Position numbers and translations under genes: made by a program. Positions 7,429-11,471 of a stretch of DNA of 11,471 nucleotides are shown piece after piece (the first letter of the stretch is position 1; each line of letters starts with the position of its first letter). The stretch covers positions 1 to 11,471 of the forward strand of contig CALDMA010000183.1 of assembly GCA_937915075.1 (NCBI GenBank), written 5' to 3'. Origin of the DNA: an uncultured Oscillospiraceae bacterium. GTDB taxonomy: Bacteria > Bacillota > Clostridia > Oscillospirales > Oscillospiraceae. The notes below the pieces were generated by a model that did not search any database, had not been told where the DNA came from, and saw only the letters and a program-made list of their open reading frames with translations.

Positions 7429-8286
7429 TCAAACAAAAATCGTGCAGAAGGTTTGCAGCTCCGCGCTTCGCAGCGCCTCGCAGGCTGCGCGGCAGGCATT
7501 CTCCTCGCGGAACAGGCCGAACACGGCGCTGCCCGAGCCGGTCATTGCGGCACATTCCGCGCCGCTGGCAAGCAAAGCGCGCTTGATGTCCTCGATGCGC
7601 GCGCGCTGCTCGTCCGGCAATACCTGTTCAAAGACGTTTTTGACGTTCGCGCACAGCGCTGCCGCGTCGCCCGCTTCCAACGCGGCGAGCATCGCCGCCG
7701 TGTCGGGCCGGTCGGTCAGCGCCACGCGGTCCGACCGCTGAAAGAGCGCGGGCGTGGAGATGGGAAAGTCCGGCTTGCAGACCGCGGCATAGAGCCTCGG
7801 CGCGTTCCGCAGAACGGTCAGCTTTTCGCCCCTGCCCTCGGCAAGTTGGGTACCGCCGCGGACACAAAACGGCACGTCGCTGCCGACACGCGCGCCGATC
7901 TCCTCGAGCCGCTCGTCCGTGAGCGCAGGGGCGATCAGCTCGCGCAGCGCGCGCAGCACGGCGGCGGCATCCGCGCTGCCGCCTGCCATCCCGGCCTCGG
8001 GTGGGATGCGTTTGGTGAGCGCGATGCCGATGCCGCAGTGATGATCAAGCGCTTCGCAGAAGGCGTTCGCCGCCATGACGGCAAGATTGCGTTCGTCGCA
8101 CGGCAGCTCCGCACCCGCGGCGCGACAGGCGACGCCTGTGCCGTCGGTGAGCGTCACGGTCACATCGTCGTGAAGCGAAACGGTCTGCATGACCATCCGC
8201 AGCTCGTGATAGCCGTCCGGGCGCTTGCCTAAAATATCCAGCGTCAGGTTGAGCTTGGCGTAGGCGGGAACTGTTTGTGTTTTCAT
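7429..8286 (-). CDS. ispE: 4-diphosphocytidyl-2-C-methyl-D-erythritol kinase
   Basis: IspE is the ATP-dependent GHMP kinase that phosphorylates the 2-hydroxyl of CDP-methylerythritol in the MEP pathway to isopentenyl diphosphate; it acts in the cytosol. At 285 residues the length is normal. Motif 1 is AYAKLNLTLDILGKRPDGYHEL, with K11 matching the catalytic lysine. The ATP-binding loop is PPEAGMAGGSADAAA (95-109). GSDVPF carries D137, matching the catalytic aspartate, and motif 3 is MTGSGSAVFGLF (248-259). The gene starts at an ATG overlapping the stop of the zinc-ribbon gene by 4 bases (ATGA), with only a weak AAGAGAAG ribosome site. Its translation therefore probably depends on ribosomes finishing the upstream frame. 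All catalytic residues are present. Confidence 0.96.
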   Translation of the reverse strand: MKTQTVPAYAKLNLTLDILGKRPDGYHELRMVMQTVSLHDDVTVTLTDGTGVACRAAGAELPCDERNLAVMAANAFCEALDHHCGIGIALTKRIPPEAGMAGGSADAAAVLRALRELIAPALTDERLEEIGARVGSDVPFCVRGGTQLAEGRGEKLTVLRNAPRLYAAVCKPDFPISTPALFQRSDRVALTDRPDTAAMLAALEAGDAAALCANVKNVFEQVLPDEQRARIEDIKRALLASGAECAAMTGSGSAVFGLFREENACRAACEALRSAELQTFCTIFV

Positions 8287-8570
8287 CTTCTCTTTTTCTT
8301 GTGCTGGATCTTTTTCTTCTCCTCCGGCTCAGGCTCGTCGCCGAGCCACGCGCCGCAGTGCGGGCAATGCTTCGGGTTCCCGCGTCCAAGGCTCTCATGG
8401 CACTGCGGGCAGCGGTAGTACAGCCACCACACGAGGATAGACAGCAGCACCATCGCCAGGCCCAGAAGCCCGAAAAATGTGCTGTCAAAGCCCCACACGC
8501 CGACGCCTGCGACGAACGCGCCGCCGAAGAGAAGAATGTCCTGCCATACTCTGGCTTTCTTATAGTTCAT
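8283..8570 (-). CDS. Small membrane protein with C-terminal zinc ribbon
   Basis: I do not recognise a named family for this 95-residue protein. It has two hydrophobic segments (about residues 12-28 and 32-52) separated by a short polar turn. A zinc-ribbon knuckle pair follows, CPQC (54-57) and CPHC (69-72), 11 residues apart, and then a strongly charged tail (EPEPEEKKK then HKKKRR). The likely topology places the ribbon and the basic tail on the cytoplasmic side. The ATG at 8568-8570 has an excellent AGGAGGA site (8578-8584). It overlaps ispE by 4 bases and lies 58 bases after the DUF1015 stop, across a hairpin. The coupling to ispE may be only for expression. Similar small zinc-ribbon membrane proteins are common in Clostridia and uncharacterised. 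Confidence 0.85.
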   Translation of the reverse strand: MNYKKARVWQDILLFGGAFVAGVGVWGFDSTFFGLLGLAMVLLSILVWWLYYRCPQCHESLGRGNPKHCPHCGAWLGDEPEPEEKKKIQHKKKRR

Positions 8571-8588
8571 CGAATGGTCCTCCTATCA

Positions 8589-8618
8589 GAGAAAGCGCCC
8601 GTCGGCGGGCGCTTTCTC
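8589..8618 (-). terminator. Hairpin between the DUF1015 and zinc-ribbon genes, probable partial terminator
   Basis: Perfect 13-base arms GAGAAAGCGCCCG (8589-8601) and CGGGCGCTTTCTC (8606-8618) flank a 4-base loop. On the minus strand the U-rich part is TTTCTCT instead of a pure T-run, so termination may be incomplete. Some read-through would feed the downstream zinc-ribbon gene and ispE, for which I see no convincing promoter of their own in the gap. Confidence 0.65.
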
Positions 8619-8628
8619 CTGTGTTGGT

Positions 8629-9912
8629 TTATCGGATCTTGCGGGCCTCGACGTAGTAGCGCTTATCCTGCGCGTGACCCATCGAGAAGGTCTTGCGGGG
8701 CAGCACGCCGTCGGCCATAACGGTCTTGAACAGCTGCTCCTTGCCCATCGCGGGCAGTAGGAAGCCCATGTTGCCCTCCTTGGAGCCGAGCTCGCGGGTG
8801 ACCTCGTCGCCGTGGATGTAGTCCACCTCGCCGCCGAACTTCTTGAGGTACTCGTCGATAAACGCCTGGAGCGTACCGACGGCCAGCTGCACCTTGGGAT
8901 CGGGAACAGTGATGAAATCGTCGTGACCGGCCCAGCAGACCTCGATGGTATGGCCCTCGCCCTTGCCCTCGTGGGTGTTGGGATAGAACTTCTTGAACTC
9001 CTCCATGAACTTCTCATGGTCCACGCCGAAGAGCACGCGGTGAATGGGCTCGAACTGCAGCGCGTCGTCGTGGTTGTTGACGACCTCGACGAGCGCGTAG
9101 CGGGCGGGCAGAGCGAGGTATTCCTCAGGAGTCTTGCCCTTCTTCTGCTCCTCGTAGCAGGCCTTGGCGGTGGCGAGAGAGTGATTGCCGTCGCCGACCG
9201 CGAACAGCAGCGGAGCCACGCCGGACACGCCGTACTTGCTCTTCATCGCCTCGTCGGTGGTCAAGCCCGTCAGAGCGTCGGCGACCGCGTCGATCTGAGC
9301 AGCGGAGAGCTTGAAGCCCTTGATGTGGCCGCCGTTTTCCATGAGGTCGAAGTCGTAGACCTTCTCCATGCCGTCGGCCGCAGCGGTCAGAGGCTCGATG
9401 ACGGTCTTATCGGGATCGTCGATGAGCAGCATGACGTGGGGCAGCTCGATGGGCGCGTTGCGGCGCACGCGGGCGCGCGGGGGGATACGGTCAAGCACGG
9501 TGCCCTCGGTCGCGCGGATCAGGGCGCCGGAGCCGGGGGTGAAATCGTACTGGTCGAGATCGACCATGCCGATCAGGCCGTGACGGATCTTGCCGTCGCT
9601 CTGGCCGCGCTCGATGTAGATAAGAGAATCCTTGAGCGTCTCGAAGATGTTCTCCTTGAGATACTTGTCCATGGAGGCGTTGATGTCGGCAATGAACTCG
9701 TCGACGTTGGGGGCCTTCAGGTTAGCCTCGGGCAGGATGAGACGCAGGGTGGACGGCGCATCGCCGACGGTCTTTTCCACGCGCTCCCAATACTCGGGCT
9801 CGGACGTGAACTGGTCGCAGGCGACGACGGCCCACTTCTCCATATCGACGTCCTTGTTGGGCAGCAGGATGTCAGCGGGATAGAAGCCAAGCTTACTGAA
9901 TTTTTCGTTCAT
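8629..9912 (-). CDS. DUF1015-family protein, possible free-serine kinase-like enzyme
   Basis: The 427-residue soluble protein matches the DUF1015 (COG4198) family in length and in landmarks: an N-terminal GFYPADILLPNKDV opening, VACDQFTSEPEYW, RARVRRNAPIELPHVMLLIDD, and the hallmark GDGNHSLATAK (residues 240-250). That last motif resembles the nucleotide-handling DGxHR element of ParB-like folds. The family often sits beside serA/serC in Clostridia, and I recall some members being proposed as free L-serine kinases, but I cannot verify this here and no serine genes are visible. The ATG at 9910-9912 has a strong AGGAGGA site. Codon use differs from addB: Lys is almost always AAG, Ala mostly GCC/GCT instead of GCG, Val mostly GTC. 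This suggests high expression. Family call firm, function tentative. Confidence 0.9.
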   Translation of the reverse strand: MNEKFSKLGFYPADILLPNKDVDMEKWAVVACDQFTSEPEYWERVEKTVGDAPSTLRLILPEANLKAPNVDEFIADINASMDKYLKENIFETLKDSLIYIERGQSDGKIRHGLIGMVDLDQYDFTPGSGALIRATEGTVLDRIPPRARVRRNAPIELPHVMLLIDDPDKTVIEPLTAAADGMEKVYDFDLMENGGHIKGFKLSAAQIDAVADALTGLTTDEAMKSKYGVSGVAPLLFAVGDGNHSLATAKACYEEQKKGKTPEEYLALPARYALVEVVNNHDDALQFEPIHRVLFGVDHEKFMEEFKKFYPNTHEGKGEGHTIEVCWAGHDDFITVPDPKVQLAVGTLQAFIDEYLKKFGGEVDYIHGDEVTRELGSKEGNMGFLLPAMGKEQLFKTVMADGVLPRKTFSMGHAQDKRYYVEARKIR

Positions 9913-9943
9913 GGTGTTTCCTCCTGATGTTCGTTGTTGAAAC

Positions 9944-9956
9944 GGGGCTGCGCCCC
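9944..9956 (-). promoter_or_regulatory. Small GC hairpin in the DUF1015 leader
   Basis: GGGGC and GCCCC pair across a 3-base loop within the predicted 5' leader, about 20 bases before the AGGAGGA site. It could protect the 5' end of the message. It is too small to be a known riboswitch, and no T-run follows. Confidence 0.35.
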
Positions 9957-9968
9957 TTGTGTGCGGTA

Positions 9969-9993
9969 GATATCGTGTAGATTATACAATATC
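9969..9993. promoter_or_regulatory. Imperfect 25-base palindrome over the DUF1015 -10 element
   Basis: GATATCGTGTA (9969-9979) and TATACAATATC (9983-9993) are inverted repeats with 2 mismatches in 11, separated by three bases and centred on the -10 hexamer. The position fits a repressor operator. No regulator gene lies next to it, so the binding protein, if any, is unknown. Confidence 0.35.
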
Positions 9994-10010
9994 CCCCGCG
10001 CAAAAAGCAA
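9981..10010 (-). promoter_or_regulatory. Predicted sigma-A promoter of DUF1015 gene
   Basis: On the minus strand a perfect TATAAT (9981-9986) lies 18 bases from a weak -35 TTGCTT (10005-10010). The predicted start near 9974 gives a leader of about 60 bases. The perfect -10 in an AT-rich gap is the main evidence. Confidence 0.6.
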
Positions 10011-10048
10011 TCCATTGCGGCAAATTTTACCTGATTATTTTTCTGCTT

Positions 10049-10076
10049 TTGCTGAAAATTTTTAAGGATGTATATT
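10049..10076 (+). promoter_or_regulatory. Predicted promoter of the DUF378 gene
   Basis: TTGCTG (10049-10054) and TATATT (10071-10076) are 16 bases apart in an AT-rich stretch, with a start expected near 10083 and a leader of about 52 bases. The spacing is slightly short, and a TTTGCT/17-base alternative exists one base upstream. Confidence 0.45.
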
Positions 10077-10134
10077 TTTTTGCCTTTTGCGGACACTATG
10101 CACAGCCAACCAAACACGATTAGGAGGGAGATCC

Positions 10135-10353
10135 ATGGTCATCGACAAAGTGGCATTAACGCTCGCCGTCATCGGCGCGCTCAACTGGGGCAGCATCGGC
10201 CTGTTCGGCTTTGACCTCGTCGCGTTCCTCTGCGGCGGTCAGATGGGCACGGTCAGCCGCGTGATCTACACGCTCGTGGGCCTTGCCGGCGTATGGTGCA
10301 TCACGATGCTTTTCCGCGAAACGGAGCCCATCGAGGGCGACGCGCACGCATAA
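10135..10353 (+). CDS. DUF378-family small membrane protein
   Basis: This is a 72-residue protein with two membrane helices (about residues 5-28 and 40-58). It carries the DUF378 (COG2155) signature: GALNWGSIGLFGFDLV in the first half and SRVIYTLVGLAGV in the second. The true start is the ATG at 10135, seven bases after AGGAGG within AGGAGGGAG (10122-10130). An upstream in-frame TTG at 10087 lacks a ribosome site. The gene is monocistronic, with its own predicted promoter and a strong terminator after it. The tail (RETEPIEGDAHA) is acidic and hydrophilic. The family is widespread in bacteria and its function is unknown; members are often small cytoplasmic-membrane proteins of about 60-80 residues, as here. 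Confidence 0.9.
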   Translation: MVIDKVALTLAVIGALNWGSIGLFGFDLVAFLCGGQMGTVSRVIYTLVGLAGVWCITMLFRETEPIEGDAHA

Positions 10354-10363
10354 CACGCATAAG

Positions 10364-10395
10364 AAGAAAAAGAGGGCGGCCGCCCTCTTTTTCTT
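10364..10395. terminator. 32-base perfect palindrome, bidirectional terminator
   Basis: The arms AAGAAAAAGAGGGCGG (10364-10379) and its exact complement (10380-10395) form one uninterrupted palindrome with an A-tract on the left and a T-tract on the right of each strand. It lies 10 bases after the DUF378 stop and touches the first base of the rqcH stop codon (10395-10397). It can therefore terminate both convergent genes. Confidence 0.92.
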
Positions 10396-11471
10396 TACTT
10401 ATTTTTGCGGTCCAGACGGCGGATCGTCTCCTCGTCCGGTGTGACATAGAGGGTGCGGTAGGTCTCGTAGACCACCATGCCCGGCCTGGCACCCGCGGGT
10501 TTTTTGACGTATTTGACACTCGTGTAGTCCACCGGGACGTTACTGCCGCCCTGCGCCTGCGAGTAGTAGGCCGCGAGCAGCGCGGCCTCGTGCAGGCTCT
10601 CGTCGTCATACGCACCGTCCTCGGTGCAGAGAATGACGTGGCTGCCGTGGATCTTCTGCGTATGAAGCCACAGGTCGCGCTTGTCCGCCTTGCGCGTGAG
10701 CGCGTCGTTCTGCACGTTGCTGCGGCCAACGAGGATGCGCAGCCCGCTCGACGAGCAGAACTCGCGCGGAGCGATGGGCTTCTCGCGCCCCTTCTTCTCC
10801 TTTCCGCTGCGGCGGATGTAACCGGTCTCCTGCAGCTCGCGGCGCAGCTCGGCGAACTCCGCCTCGGTCTGCGCCAGCGCGATCTCGCCCTGCACGCTCT
10901 CGAGGTAGTCGCGCTCGCCGAGGGCCTTGTCGATCTGCTCGCGCAGATGCTTCTCCGCGGTCTTGGCCTTGGTGTAACGCTTGTAGTATTTCGCCGCGTT
11001 CTGCTGCGGCGTGAGCAGCGGATCAAGCGGGATGTCGAGCTCCGCGCCGCTTTCGTCATAGTAGTTCTGCGCCGTCAGCCGCGCCGCCCCGCGCTCCATG
11101 CGGTAGAGGTTCGCGGTGATGAGGTCGCCGTACAGCCGCAGCGTGTCGCGGTCCTGCGAGGCGGCGTACTCCTTTTCGAGCATCCCGAGCTTGCGCACCA
11201 CGCGGTCATGCGCGGAGGTCACCGTGCGCGTCAGCTCACGCCCGCGGCGCTGCGCGGCCTCCTGCCGGTCGCGCTCGGTGTAGAAGGCGTCGAGCAGCGC
11301 GGAAAAGGTCGGGAAGGTCGTCTGCACGGTCTCCGCGCCGTACTGCGTGATGGGGCAATAGGTGAAGTCCACCGGCTTTCCCTCGCGCGAGAGCATGGTC
11401 GGCGTAAAGCGGTTTTGCTGTACAGCATCTGCTAACCGTTCCATTTCCGCGGCAAGTCGCTCGCAGCCGTC
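10395..11471 (-). CDS. rqcH: RqcH/NFACT ribosome quality-control protein (5' end cut by window edge)
   Basis: About 358 C-terminal codons are visible of a protein usually near 560-590 residues. It was formerly called fibronectin-binding protein (FbpA). RqcH binds stalled 50S subunits carrying peptidyl-tRNA and recruits tRNA-Ala to add C-terminal alanine tails that mark the nascent chain for degradation. The visible part holds the end of the NFACT-N domain, a charged coiled-coil middle region, the conserved IPLDPLLTPQQNAAKYYKRY segment, and the NFACT-R (DUF814) domain with LRILVGRSNVQNDALTRKA and DLWLHTQKIHGSHVIL (about 10630-10742). The N-terminal tRNA-binding residues and the start lie outside. 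GSHV is preceded by H where P is usual. The frame stays open to the right edge. The ATG at 11442-11444 is internal. The stop adjoins the shared terminator. Confidence 0.94.
   Translation of the reverse strand, partial: DGCERLAAEMERLADAVQQNRFTPTMLSREGKPVDFTYCPITQYGAETVQTTFPTFSALLDAFYTERDRQEAAQRRGRELTRTVTSAHDRVVRKLGMLEKEYAASQDRDTLRLYGDLITANLYRMERGAARLTAQNYYDESGAELDIPLDPLLTPQQNAAKYYKRYTKAKTAEKHLREQIDKALGERDYLESVQGEIALAQTEAEFAELRRELQETGYIRRSGKEKKGREKPIAPREFCSSSGLRILVGRSNVQNDALTRKADKRDLWLHTQKIHGSHVILCTEDGAYDDESLHEAALLAAYYSQAQGGSNVPVDYTSVKYVKKPAGARPGMVVYETYRTLYVTPDEETIRRLDRKNK

Noticed and set aside
6357..7499. A 380-codon minus-strand frame opposite tauE that runs over both terminators
   Set aside because: It is histidine/arginine/glutamate-rich antisense of a well-supported membrane protein and crosses two hairpins, so it is not a gene.
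8812..9927. A 371-codon plus-strand frame opposite DUF1015
   Set aside because: It consists of repetitive valine/leucine/glycine-rich sequence without motifs, antisense to a conserved family protein, and it ends in the ribosome site of the real gene.
9944..9956. Possible riboswitch in the DUF1015 leader
   Set aside because: The leader is only about 60 bases with one 5-pair hairpin, with no conserved aptamer pattern and no terminator or anti-terminator alternative.
10087..10134. Upstream TTG start for the DUF378 gene adding 16 residues
   Set aside because: The extra residues are not family-like, and the ATG at 10135 has the AGGAGG site at proper spacing. The TTG also lies only a few bases from the predicted transcription start.
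10293..11435. A 380-codon plus-strand frame opposite rqcH that overlaps the DUF378 end
   Set aside because: It would read through a strong terminator, lacks a ribosome site, and is antisense to conserved NFACT domains.
1..11471. Search for CRISPR arrays, insertion sequences, tRNA/rRNA genes or defence systems
   Set aside because: I saw no regularly spaced repeats, transposase motifs, terminal inverted repeats, or tRNA-like cloverleaf sequences. AddAB degrades foreign DNA but is a housekeeping complex here.

Overview
The window looks like chromosomal DNA from a high-GC member of the Firmicutes, most likely class Clostridia near the Oscillospiraceae. The reasons are an AddAB nuclease instead of RecBCD, strong AGGAGG-type ribosome binding sites, sigma-A-like promoters in AT-rich gaps, an RqcH/NFACT protein, and a DUF378 and a DUF1015 protein of the kind common in Clostridia. 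GC is high enough that long antisense open frames run opposite the real genes. The taxonomic placement is inference from protein style; no rRNA is present.

Layout. Positions 1-5733 (minus) hold the recombination-repair operon addB-addA. AddB is complete and AddA is cut by the left edge. A divergent promoter region (5734-5925) separates it from a plus-strand pair, a MarR-type regulator and a TauE/SafE-family anion exporter (5926-7139). This pair has a clear sigma-A promoter, a near-perfect operator palindrome at the predicted transcription start, and a duplicated ribosome-binding element. Next come two terminators bracketing a 68-codon minus-strand frame. I read this frame as an internally deleted remnant of spoIIR, the sporulation signalling gene. 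Minus-strand genes follow: ispE (isoprenoid synthesis), a small two-helix membrane protein with a zinc ribbon that overlaps ispE by 4 bases, and a DUF1015 protein with highly-expressed-style codon use. A 222-base divergent promoter region leads to a lone DUF378 membrane protein on the plus strand. A large palindromic terminator is shared with the convergent rqcH gene, which is cut by the right edge.

Most of the window is housekeeping: DNA break repair, the MEP isoprenoid pathway and ribosome quality control. The parts that merit a second look are the apparent spoIIR relic with its flanking 19-base repeat, the self-contained marR-tauE module, the palindrome over the DUF1015 promoter, and the small zinc-ribbon membrane protein coupled to ispE. 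I found no mobile element, CRISPR array, tRNA, rRNA or recognisable defence system, and no strong candidate for a wholly new system.
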